DNA of 6,276 nt from an uncultured Ruminococcus sp. (GTDB lineage Bacteria; Bacillota; Clostridia; Oscillospirales; CAG-272). Below, one piece after another: positions 1 to 5,996 of the stretch. The position numbers were made by a program, and so were the translations under genes. The stretch spans positions 1 to 6,276 of the forward strand of contig CACYEW010000273.1 in the NCBI GenBank assembly GCA_902773455.1, in the 5' to 3' direction. How positions within the stretch are numbered: the first letter of the stretch is position 1; every line of letters begins with the position of its first letter. The notes under the pieces are model-generated. The model did not search any database, was not told the DNA's origin, and saw nothing but the letters and a program-made list of their open reading frames with translations.

Positions 1-221
1 CCGTTTCCGGCTTTACGTTCGGACAGTACGCACGCCGCTCCGAGATCTATCGCGGACTCGATATATTTGTTTCCGTCCGTTCTCTCGCCCCTCAGCGCGA
101 CGAACATGCTTCCCTTCACCGCGCATCTCGAATCCGTGACGACGTTCGTCACGACGGCGTTTTCATCGCCGTATACGGCGCCGCCGCAGAGCCCGGCTAT
201 CTCTTTGACCGTAAGAGTCAT
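1..221 (-). CDS. murF: MurF, UDP-MurNAc-tripeptide--D-alanyl-D-alanine ligase (N-terminal part, cut by window edge)
   Basis: This is the N-terminal 73 codons of a Mur ligase; the rest lies beyond the left edge. MurF is a cytoplasmic ATP-dependent enzyme that adds D-Ala-D-Ala to the UDP-MurNAc-tripeptide made by MurE. The visible part is the substrate-binding N-terminal domain. It begins MTLTVKEIAGLCGG, followed by TDSR (residues 29-32) and the stretch KGSMFVALRGERTDG (36-50), a typical MurE/MurF N-domain signature (DSR, then GxxFVAL.G...DG). The catalytic and ATP-binding domains are not in the window. The ATG lies one base after the murE TGA stop (TGAAATG). An AAAGGA SD (232-237, spacer 10 nt) sits inside the end of murE, so translation is probably coupled. 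The MurF identity rests on its position directly after murE in a Clostridia-type cluster and on the DSR signature. A second MurE-like ligase is the main alternative, because this domain alone does not fully separate the two. Confidence 0.88.
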   Translation of the reverse strand, partial: MTLTVKEIAGLCGGAVYGDENAVVTNVVTDSRCAVKGSMFVALRGERTDGNKYIESAIDLGAACVLSERKAGN

Positions 222-222
222 T

Positions 223-1641
223 TCACAAAGTTCCTTTACAGTTGAATTCTTTTATTATATCCTTTTCGGAAAACGGACGTTTTCCGTTCGAATCGATTTC
301 GTATTTTTCATGCCCTTTGCCCGCAAGAAGAACGACGTCGCCTTTGCCGGTATTTTCAAGAGCGTACAGTATCGCTTCTCTTCTGTCGGGGATCACGGCG
401 TAACGTTTTTCTTTATCGAAGCCCTGCATTATGCTTTCGATGATCTTCAGCGGATCCTCGCTTCGGCTGTTGTCGGATGTGACGACGGTACAGTCGGCGT
501 ACTCCGAAGCGATCCTTCCCATTACGGGGCGTTTTTCCGGATCGCGGTCTCCGCCGCATCCGAACACGCACCACAAGGAGCCCTCGCACGTACGTTTCGC
601 CGTGCAAAGCGCCGAAAGGAGCGCGTCCGGCGTATGGGCGTAATCGATTATGACGTCGGCGCCGTTTATGCACGCGATCCGTTCGTATCTGCCCTCTGCG
701 CCCTTGAAATCGAGAAGAGCGGACGCGGAAGCTTCGGGCGCAACGCCCGATATTTCAGCCGCCGCAACGGCGCATAAAGCGTTATAAACGTTGAACAGAC
801 CGGGAGTTTTCAGTATGATCTCGGTATTTTTATTATAGATGAACCTTGAACCGTCCCGCTCCGGAATAACGTCGGAGGCGACGAAATCTCCTTCATAAAG
901 CGAGAATTTCAGGCACCTCAGAGTTTTCGTATATTCGTTATCGTTATTTGCGAGCACCGTTTTGCAGAGCGGTATCAGCTTTTGCTTCGATTCGAAATAC
1001 GATTCCATCGTGCCGTGATGATCGAGATGATCCTCGGTGAGATTCGTGAAGATCCCGACCTCGAACCTGCACGGATCGAGCTTTTCGTAATCGAGCGCGT
1101 GTGAGGAGGCTTCGAGAAACGTGTATTCTCCGCCCGCGCATACAGCGTCGGCAAGAAGCCGGTACAGCTCGTGCGGATCCGGAGTCGTCATATCCGACTC
1201 TCTTACGCTGCCGCATATATAGTCGTTCACGCCGCCTATGAGCGCGGTCTTTTCGTCACCGTATGCTTTGCCGAAAATATGACGGAGCATATGCGTAACG
1301 GTCGTTTTTCCGTTCGTACCCGTCACGGCGAACATTTTCAGTCTGCTCTGCGGATCGCATCTGAGCGCGGCGCACATATGAGCGTACGCCTTGTGAGCGT
1401 TCGCGGCGACAATATATCCGCACGGCAGATACGGCATCCTGTCGCACAATATCAGTTCACATCCGCGCTCGAGCGCTTTCTTTATATATCCGTAACCGTC
1501 TTCGCGTTCGCCGCACAAAGCGGCGAATACGGTACCTTTTTCAGCCTTATCCGAATGATTTACAACGTCCTTTACCTCGGCGTCGGGATCGGCGTTCATA
1601 TACGCCGTCTCAACTCCGGAAAGAAGCTGTCTCAGTTTCAA
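223..1641 (-). CDS. murE: MurE, UDP-MurNAc-L-Ala-D-Glu ligase, probably meso-diaminopimelate adding
   Basis: A 472-residue cytoplasmic Mur ligase that adds the third stem-peptide residue to UDP-MurNAc-L-Ala-D-Glu using ATP. Visible motifs, in order: P-loop VTGTNGKTT (106-114); TTPDP (152-156); EASSHALD (177-184); TNLTEDHLDHHGTME (199-213), with K219 in the place of the carbamylated lysine; GRYE (317-320); DYAHTPDAL (333-341); GCGGDRDPEKRP (361-372); DNSRSEDP (390-397); and GKGHEKYE (441-448). The arginine of the DNxR motif (R393), with G441 and E445, matches the meso-DAP-binding set of MurE rather than the lysine-adding type. The family norm is DNPR, and here the proline is serine. The N-domain DSR motif is replaced by H29-S30-D31. 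The start is TTG: an AAGAGG SD lies 6 nt upstream, and MKLRQLLSGV fits the usual MurE N-terminus. Length is slightly short but normal for the family. The gene lies 21 nt after the PBP stop. Confidence 0.96.
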   Translation of the reverse strand: MKLRQLLSGVETAYMNADPDAEVKDVVNHSDKAEKGTVFAALCGEREDGYGYIKKALERGCELILCDRMPYLPCGYIVAANAHKAYAHMCAALRCDPQSRLKMFAVTGTNGKTTVTHMLRHIFGKAYGDEKTALIGGVNDYICGSVRESDMTTPDPHELYRLLADAVCAGGEYTFLEASSHALDYEKLDPCRFEVGIFTNLTEDHLDHHGTMESYFESKQKLIPLCKTVLANNDNEYTKTLRCLKFSLYEGDFVASDVIPERDGSRFIYNKNTEIILKTPGLFNVYNALCAVAAAEISGVAPEASASALLDFKGAEGRYERIACINGADVIIDYAHTPDALLSALCTAKRTCEGSLWCVFGCGGDRDPEKRPVMGRIASEYADCTVVTSDNSRSEDPLKIIESIMQGFDKEKRYAVIPDRREAILYALENTGKGDVVLLAGKGHEKYEIDSNGKRPFSEKDIIKEFNCKGTL

Positions 1642-1647
1642 ATATGA

Positions 1648-1653
1648 CCTCTT
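1648..1653 (-). promoter_or_regulatory. Ribosome-binding site that fixes the TTG start of murE
   Basis: AAGAGG on the minus strand with a 6-nt spacer to TTG at 1641-1639. The first in-frame ATG is at codon 15, after residues expected in MurE, so this SD decides for the TTG. Confidence 0.75.
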
Positions 1654-1662
1654 TATATGGAT

Positions 1663-3891
1663 TTACTGGATCGATTCGGTTATTCTGAATTCGACCGTGA
1701 CAACGGTGCCCTCGGGAGCCGACGTTCCCGCCTCGGGATACTGTTTTACGGCGTAGCACGAGCTTGACGAAATACTTCCCGTGATGTTTATGTTCAATCC
1801 TCTGCCCTTGAGCAGCTCGGTGCATTCGCTTATGCTCTTGCCTGCGAGATCCGGTACCGATATCTTTTTGACGCTGCTTTCGCCTGCGTAAAGCAATACC
1901 GTCGACGAGCTTACCGTGATCTCCGAGCCGGACGCCGGCATCTGCGACGTTATCGTTTTGCCGTCGCCTATGACCGTGTATTTGACTCCTATGTTTTCAA
2001 GCGATTTTTCCGCGTCGGAAACGGAAAGATTTACGTAATTTCCGATGGAAACGCTTCTGTATTTCTCTTCGTCTTGCGAATACGACGGCATTATTCCGAG
2101 ATAGGGGAGCACCTCGGACATTATCTTGCTGTTATACGGGGCGGCGATCATCGAGCCCTCTTCACGGGAGAGCGTCGGCTCGTCGACTATGACGATCATC
2201 GAGACCGCCGGATCGTCCGCCGGAGCCATCGATATGCAAGAGGCTACGCGCAGAGAGTATTCGCCGTTTTTGTCGGGTTTGTCTCTTTTTTCACTCGTGC
2301 CCGTTTTGGCGGCGACTTTATATCCCGATACGCCGGCGTTTGACGAACCGAGTTTGTTCGTAACGCCCTTTTCGAGTATATCCATTATTTCAGCGGCCGT
2401 ACTTGAGGAAACGACCTGACGTTTTATTTTAGTATCGTAGTTGAAAACGACGTTGCCTTCGCCGTCAAGCACGCGGTTGACGATATGCGGCGTTACGAGA
2501 TTGCCGTCGTTTCCGAGCGACGAGACGGCCGTAAGCTGCTGTATCGCCGTGGTCTTGAAGGTCTGACCGAACGAATATACGGCAAGCTCGACGTTATTGA
2601 AATCGCTTTCTTTATGGTAGATGCCCGCCGCTTCGCCCGGCAGATCTATACCGGTCAGACCGGTATAACCGTAGGCTTCGTAATAGTCGTAGAACATATC
2701 TTCGCCTATACGCTCCGCGGTCATCATCAGAACGGGGTTGCACGACTGCTGAAGCCCGAGTTCGAACGTCATGGGACCGTGACCGGATCTTTTAAAACAA
2801 TGCACCTTGCCGTAACCCGGTACGTCGTGGTAGCCGGGGCAGTAGAACGCCGTCGATCTCGTAACGAGCTTCTCTTCAAGCGCGATCGAGCAGGTGAGCG
2901 GTTTGAAGGTCGAACCGGGTTCGTACGTATCGTTTATGACTTTGTTCTTCCACATCTCCATAAGGAGCTGAGTATTGTATTTGAGATATTCCTCCGAGCC
3001 TTTTTCGAGCCCCGCGGAATCGAGTTTTGCCTGAGCTATTGAATTGAGCGTATACGGATCGTTGCAGTCGAAATCGGGCTTGGTCGCCATTGCGAGTATC
3101 GCGCCGGTGGAAGGATCCATAACGACGCCCGCCACCCTGTTGTCCGCTCCGGATTCTTCAAGGCATTCCTCAAGATATTTTTCGAGTATCGCCTGAATGC
3201 TGTAATCTATCGTAAGCTCGATGGTGTAGCCGTTCTGCGGCTCTATGTATCTTTTGTAATCGTACGGCATATCCTGACCGATGCCGTTTTTTGCGTTGAT
3301 TATCTTGCCGTTCACGCCGGTCAGATATTCGTTATACTGATATTCGATACCGTACAGGCCCTGATTGTCGCTGCCGGTAAAGCCGAGAACGTGGGAAAGA
3401 AGATTTCCGAACGGATAATAACGAGTTGAAGACGTGACGAGATGGACAGATTCGAGACCGTACTGATTGATGAACGCGCGGACCATATCCGCCTCGGTCT
3501 TGTCGACGTTTTTCTTTACCGTTTCGTCTTTTCTCTTGACCTTCTGAGTCTTTTCGTAGACCGTTTCGTAATCGACGCCGAGTATCCTCGAAAGATTTTC
3601 CGCAACGAGCTTACGTTCCGATTCGTTCGCCATATCGGCAGGCGAAATGAACACTCTTTCAACGGTCTTGTTGTCGGCGAGAACGACTCCGTACCTGTCG
3701 GTTATGAGTCCGCGCGAAGCCGTTACGGTCGTTTCCGACGCTATGCTGCCGTCCGTTTTGGAGCGGTATTCATCGTACGATACGATCTGCATATAAAACA
3801 GGCGGCATATCGCCACGCCTGCCACGGCGACGAACAAAAACACGGTGATTATCTCGCGCCAGTGTACTCTTCTCGGTTTAATCTCTGCCAT
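1663..3891 (-). CDS. spoVD: Class B penicillin-binding protein, SpoVD/PBP2 (FtsI) type, with two PASTA domains
   Basis: A 742-residue membrane-anchored DD-transpeptidase that cross-links septal (or spore) peptidoglycan outside the membrane. Numbering is from the ATG at 3891. A short basic N-terminus leads into one transmembrane anchor (about 14-34). The dimerisation domain begins near SRGLITDRYG (59-68). The penicillin-binding domain carries STFK (327-330, nucleophile S327), SCN (383-385) and KTG (529-531). Two C-terminal PASTA repeats follow at about 607-670 and 674-739; the second starts ISVPDLAGKS. An upstream in-frame TTG at 3909 would add six residues, but GGAGA 4 nt before the ATG makes the ATG the better start. 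Residues C351, C365 and C384 surround the active site; C365 and C384 lie 38 and 57 residues after the nucleophile, as in Bacillus subtilis SpoVD. No second PBP gene adjoins it, so it may serve division, with a sporulation role possible. Whether ftsI or spoVD is the better name cannot be settled from sequence alone. Confidence 0.93.
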   Translation of the reverse strand: MAEIKPRRVHWREIITVFLFVAVAGVAICRLFYMQIVSYDEYRSKTDGSIASETTVTASRGLITDRYGVVLADNKTVERVFISPADMANESERKLVAENLSRILGVDYETVYEKTQKVKRKDETVKKNVDKTEADMVRAFINQYGLESVHLVTSSTRYYPFGNLLSHVLGFTGSDNQGLYGIEYQYNEYLTGVNGKIINAKNGIGQDMPYDYKRYIEPQNGYTIELTIDYSIQAILEKYLEECLEESGADNRVAGVVMDPSTGAILAMATKPDFDCNDPYTLNSIAQAKLDSAGLEKGSEEYLKYNTQLLMEMWKNKVINDTYEPGSTFKPLTCSIALEEKLVTRSTAFYCPGYHDVPGYGKVHCFKRSGHGPMTFELGLQQSCNPVLMMTAERIGEDMFYDYYEAYGYTGLTGIDLPGEAAGIYHKESDFNNVELAVYSFGQTFKTTAIQQLTAVSSLGNDGNLVTPHIVNRVLDGEGNVVFNYDTKIKRQVVSSSTAAEIMDILEKGVTNKLGSSNAGVSGYKVAAKTGTSEKRDKPDKNGEYSLRVASCISMAPADDPAVSMIVIVDEPTLSREEGSMIAAPYNSKIMSEVLPYLGIMPSYSQDEEKYRSVSIGNYVNLSVSDAEKSLENIGVKYTVIGDGKTITSQMPASGSEITVSSSTVLLYAGESSVKKISVPDLAGKSISECTELLKGRGLNINITGSISSSSCYAVKQYPEAGTSAPEGTVVTVEFRITESIQ

Positions 3892-3895
3892 ATTT

Positions 3896-3900
3896 TCTCC
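3896..3900 (-). promoter_or_regulatory. Ribosome-binding site selecting the ATG start of the PBP gene
   Basis: GGAGA on the minus strand, 4 nt before the ATG at 3891-3889. The site overlaps the codons that would follow the alternative TTG start at 3909, which has no comparable SD of its own. Confidence 0.65.
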
Positions 3901-3912
3901 GTAAATCAAATT

Positions 3913-3946
3913 CGGGCTGACGCTTATTAGGCGAGAGCCCGTTTTT
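3913..3946 (+). terminator. Hairpin plus T-run in the ftsL-PBP gap, oriented as a plus-strand terminator
   Basis: CGGGCT (3913-3918) pairs with AGCCCG (3936-3941), with a further CGC/GCG pairing inside (3921-3923 with 3931-3933) around a 7-nt loop. TTTTT follows directly at 3942-3946 on the plus strand. Read this way it resembles a short intrinsic terminator, but no plus-strand gene precedes it, so it would act on antisense RNA. On the sense (minus) strand the same stem is followed by AATTTGATTT, a poor termination tract, and would sit just upstream of the PBP ribosome-binding site. It may instead be an mRNA processing or stability element. Confidence 0.35.
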
Positions 3947-3948
3947 CC

Positions 3949-3964
3949 GGACAGAACTCTGCCC
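3949..3964 (-). other. Small imperfect inverted repeat in the ftsL-PBP gap
   Basis: On the plus strand, GGACAGAACTCTGCCC can fold as GG.CAG / CTG.CC with one mismatch and a 4-nt loop. It lies next to the stronger hairpin at 3913-3941, so the 98-nt non-coding gap (3892-3989) could carry two adjacent stems in the operon mRNA. A TATAGT resembling a -10 box lies near the ftsL end of the gap on the minus strand, but no convincing -35 is correctly spaced from it. An internal promoter is therefore not supported. Confidence 0.25.
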
Positions 3965-3989
3965 TTACCCGTTCCACTATATTCTTATC

Positions 3990-4499
3990 TTACCTTAAAT
4001 ATTCTATAAATGAGTTTATGCTGTCTCTTAAAGCCGACATCAGAGAAAGAAACGATATTTCTTCGTCTTCCGAACCGTCCTCAAAAAGCACTATCTCGTC
4101 TTCGCTTTCGACCGAAACGTAGTGAGAAGGCAGCGTTTCGGCTCTTACCATACCGAGCGCTTCGGCGGCTTTGCGGATTTCCGTGATATCCTTTTTATCC
4201 GCAAGCTCGGCTTTCGCTTCCGCTGTCTTTTCTCTTATCTCGGCAAGGCTCGAGTTGAGAGACGATATCTCCGTGTTTATCTCGTTTATCCTGACGCTCA
4301 GGTACGTGACGAAAAGCGCCATGATCGTAACGATGCAGATGATTATGATCTCGCCGTACGGGATCTTTTTCGTTTCAGCTTCCGCCTTGGTCGTATATGT
4401 ATCGTATATCCTGCATACGGGCATCTGCGACGTGTCTTTCGCGTTCGCTTCGGCTCTCTGCAGTTTCTTTTCGCTGATCGGTTTGAGTGCGTTCGTCAT
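3990..4499 (-). CDS. ftsL: FtsL/DivIC-like cell division protein with acidic C-terminal extension
   Basis: A 169-residue single-pass bitopic membrane protein in the ftsL position of the cluster. Members of this family form a coiled-coil complex with DivIC/FtsB and DivIB/FtsQ that activates septal peptidoglycan synthesis. Residues 1-47 are a basic-to-polar cytoplasmic tail. About 48-70 is a transmembrane helix rich in I, V and L. About 72-115 is a heptad-like coiled coil. EALGMVRAE (113-121) matches the conserved GM region that ends the FtsL/DivIC coil. After it comes an unusual acidic stretch (131-147, 10 of 17 residues D or E) and a final amphipathic helix-like segment (146-168). The ATG at 4499 has AGGTGA 5 nt upstream. 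A GTG at 4508, in frame, would lie inside that SD, so it is rejected. FtsL is poorly conserved; the assignment rests on topology and synteny more than on residues. Confidence 0.8.
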   Translation of the reverse strand: MTNALKPISEKKLQRAEANAKDTSQMPVCRIYDTYTTKAEAETKKIPYGEIIIICIVTIMALFVTYLSVRINEINTEISSLNSSLAEIREKTAEAKAELADKKDITEIRKAAEALGMVRAETLPSHYVSVESEDEIVLFEDGSEDEEISFLSLMSALRDSINSFIEYLR

Positions 4500-4504
4500 T
4501 TTGC

Positions 4505-4510
4505 TCACCT
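4505..4510 (-). promoter_or_regulatory. Ribosome-binding site selecting the ATG start of ftsL
   Basis: AGGTGA on the minus strand, a full match to the anti-SD core, with a 5-nt spacer to the ATG at 4499-4497. The competing in-frame GTG (4508-4506) is part of this SD and cannot be served by it. Confidence 0.7.
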
Positions 4511-4517
4511 ATATTTT

Positions 4518-5459
4518 TTAACATACGCGGAGCTTTGCGCTTCTGCTCCGCGGGTTTTCTTCAAGCTCCGTTTCCGAGGGGAGTATCGGTTTTTTCGTTA
4601 TTATCCTCACTTTTTCGCGGTGTCCGCACACGCAGATCGGAAACGACGGAGGGCAGGTACACCCCTTTGCCGCTTCCGCGAAAACGTTTTTGACGATCCT
4701 GTCTTCGAGTGAATGGAAGGTTATCACCGCGAAACGTCCGCCGGAAGCGAGTCTGTCTATCACTTTTTCAAGCATTACGGGAAGATTGTCAAGCTCGCCG
4801 TTGACCGCTATGCGTATCGCCTGGAAGGTGCGCTTGGCGGGATGATGCCCTCCCTGCTTCGCCTTCGCCGGCATGGACGCTTTGATGATGTCAACGAGCT
4901 GAAACGTCGTTTCTATCGGCTTGTCCGCACGCGCTCTGCAGATGTTTCTCGCTATCTGCGGAGCGAAGTTTTCTTCTCCGTATATATATATTATTCTCTT
5001 TAATTCTTCTTCGCTTTTGTAATTCACCACGTCGTACGCCGAAAGCTCCGCCGTCGTATCGAAACGCATATCGAGTTTCGCGTCGTTCATATACGAAAAA
5101 CCGCGCTCCGTGCAGTCGAGCTGAAAGGACGATACGCCGAGATCGGCGACGGCGCCGTTTATACGTTCTATACCGAGCTGATCGAGCGCCGCGTCGACCT
5201 TGTCGTTGAAACTGTGTACGAACGTTATTTTGTCTTTATACTTTTCGAGTCTTATTTTCGAAGCCTCGATCGCAGTAGCGTCGGCGTCGAAGCATATCAG
5301 TCTGCCGGACGTTAGTTCTTTCGCTATCCGCTCGCTGTGACCGCCGCCGCCGAGGGTGAGATCGCAATAGCTACCGTCCGGGATGACGTTCAGCGCTTTT
5401 ACGGTTTCTTCAAGCAGAACGGAATAGTGCGAAAAGTCCGCTGCCGATGTGTTTTTCAT
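4518..5459 (-). CDS. rsmH: RsmH (MraW), 16S rRNA (cytosine-1402 N4) methyltransferase
   Basis: A 313-residue cytosolic SAM-dependent methyltransferase that N4-methylates C1402 of 16S rRNA at the decoding centre. Visible motifs: HYSVLLEE (11-18); SAM-binding DLTLGGGGHSE (33-43); ADLGVSSFQLD (105-115); RGFSY (119-123); DMRFD (130-134, usually DMRMD); HPAKRTFQAIRIAVNGEL (206-223, close to the family signature HPATRTFQALRIAVN.EL); ITFHSLEDRIVK (246-257); and a C-terminal NPRSRSAKLRV (302-312). A CxC...CxC cluster (C267, C269, C276, C278) precedes the last motif, as in many Bacillota RsmH proteins. The length is typical. The ATG overlaps the mraZ stop by one base (TAATG), and only a weak AGG lies about 12 nt upstream, so translation probably depends on re-initiation after mraZ. 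The stop is 18 nt before ftsL. Confidence 0.97.
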   Translation of the reverse strand: MKNTSAADFSHYSVLLEETVKALNVIPDGSYCDLTLGGGGHSERIAKELTSGRLICFDADATAIEASKIRLEKYKDKITFVHSFNDKVDAALDQLGIERINGAVADLGVSSFQLDCTERGFSYMNDAKLDMRFDTTAELSAYDVVNYKSEEELKRIIYIYGEENFAPQIARNICRARADKPIETTFQLVDIIKASMPAKAKQGGHHPAKRTFQAIRIAVNGELDNLPVMLEKVIDRLASGGRFAVITFHSLEDRIVKNVFAEAAKGCTCPPSFPICVCGHREKVRIITKKPILPSETELEENPRSRSAKLRVC

Positions 5460-5884
5460 TATGTCGGGATACCTGCCTCGTTGATGTATTCCATGATCTC
5501 TTCCTTGTCTTCGGATTCGACGTATTTATCAAAGAGGTCTTTATCCCAGATTTCAGCCAGAGTGTTTCTGCCGATGATCACGACGTCTTTTTTTATCTCG
5601 GCGTGAGTACGAAGCTTTTCGGGGATCAGCAGTCTGCCGCTCGTATCGAGCTCCACCTCGTATGCGAAACGGAAGATGAAACGGCTCGACTTCGTGTTTT
5701 TGTCGCCGGGGATGTTTTCGAATCTCTCGCAGAACTTATCCCATTCCGCTTTCGAGTAGAGTTTTACGCATTTGTCTTCGGTTCTTGACACGTAAAACTT
5801 GCCGACGAGCTGATCGCGGTAGCAGGCGGGGACAAACACTCTGCCTTTGTTATCAACTGTATGATTAAATTCACCCAAAAACAC
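5459..5884 (-). CDS. mraZ: MraZ, transcriptional regulator of the dcw cluster
   Basis: A 141-residue protein with two SpoVT/AbrB-like DNA-binding half-domains. MraZ is typically a ring-forming DNA-binding protein that binds short direct repeats upstream of its own operon and modulates dcw expression. It begins MFLGEFNHTVDNKGRVFVP (1-19), the classic MraZ N-terminus with DNKGR (11-15). The second copy carries DTSGRLLIP (80-88). The start is GTG, supported by GGAGG 9 nt upstream and by alignment of MFxGEF with the family N-terminus. It is the first gene after the promoter at 6012-6040, with a leader of about 120 nt. Its stop overlaps the rsmH start. Autoregulation through GTGG-type repeats in the leader is plausible but is an inference. 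Confidence 0.96.
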   Translation of the reverse strand: MFLGEFNHTVDNKGRVFVPACYRDQLVGKFYVSRTEDKCVKLYSKAEWDKFCERFENIPGDKNTKSSRFIFRFAYEVELDTSGRLLIPEKLRTHAEIKKDVVIIGRNTLAEIWDKDLFDKYVESEDKEEIMEYINEAGIPT

Positions 5885-5893
5885 GGTCTGTTA

Positions 5894-5898
5894 CCTCC
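5894..5898 (-). promoter_or_regulatory. Ribosome-binding site of mraZ
   Basis: GGAGG on the minus strand, with a 9-nt spacer to the GTG start at 5884-5882. It lies within the last GTGGAGG of the leader repeat series, so a protein bound to that repeat could also affect this region. Confidence 0.75.
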
Positions 5899-5923
5899 AC
5901 TTCCGTTCTTATTCCCCGTTGAG

Positions 5924-5953
5924 TTATCCACATTCTCCACACTTTTATCCACA
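5924..5953 (+). promoter_or_regulatory. Three tandem DnaA-box-like 9-mers in the mraZ leader
   Basis: On the plus strand, TTATCCACA occurs exactly at 5924-5932 and again at 5945-5953. TTCTCCACA, one mismatch, lies between them at 5933-5941. All three have the same orientation. TTATCCACA is the high-affinity DnaA box consensus known from E. coli and B. subtilis. The two perfect copies are 21 bp apart, about two helical turns. They lie roughly 50 to 80 bp downstream of the predicted mraZ transcription start. On the minus strand the same bases read as TGTGGA repeats and could instead be part of an MraZ operator. Confidence 0.5.
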
Positions 5954-5967
5954 AGCGGTGATTTTTT

Positions 5968-5996
5968 GGTGGTTGAGCGATTAACTTTAATGCCAC
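5968..5996 (-). other. Potential small hairpin in the mraZ mRNA leader
   Basis: On the minus strand GTGG (5996-5993) can pair with CCAC (5972-5969), and inside it ATTAA (5991-5987) pairs with TTAAT (5984-5980), separated by an unpaired 7-nt bulge. It lies shortly after the predicted transcription start. Stability looks modest and no T-run follows, so it is not a terminator. Confidence 0.25.

Noticed and set aside
67..777. 236-residue open frame on the plus strand opposite murE and murF
   Set aside because: It is antisense to two well-supported Mur ligases, has no SD, and its translation is low-complexity and R/F/S-rich with no family resemblance.
2485..3042. 185-residue plus-strand open frame opposite the PBP
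   Set aside because: It is fully antisense to the conserved transpeptidase domain, resembles no family I know, and has the arginine-rich composition typical of reverse-strand shadows.
3972..3992. TATAGT as the -10 of an internal promoter for the PBP gene
   Set aside because: No recognisable -35 lies 16 to 18 bp upstream, and I see no convincing sporulation sigma-factor pair either.
4195..4203. TTATCCGCA, one mismatch from a DnaA box, inside ftsL
   Set aside because: It is a single imperfect copy within codons of the conserved coiled coil, so chance explains it.
4122..4712. 196-residue plus-strand open frame opposite ftsL and rsmH
   Set aside because: It crosses two real genes on the other strand, is very rich in arginine and aromatic residues, and has no plausible promoter or SD.
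5764..5952. 62-codon minus-strand frame overlapping the mraZ start, possible leader peptide
   Set aside because: It starts at a GTG inside the repeat array without an SD and overlaps mraZ in a different frame for most of its length. No attenuator structure follows it.
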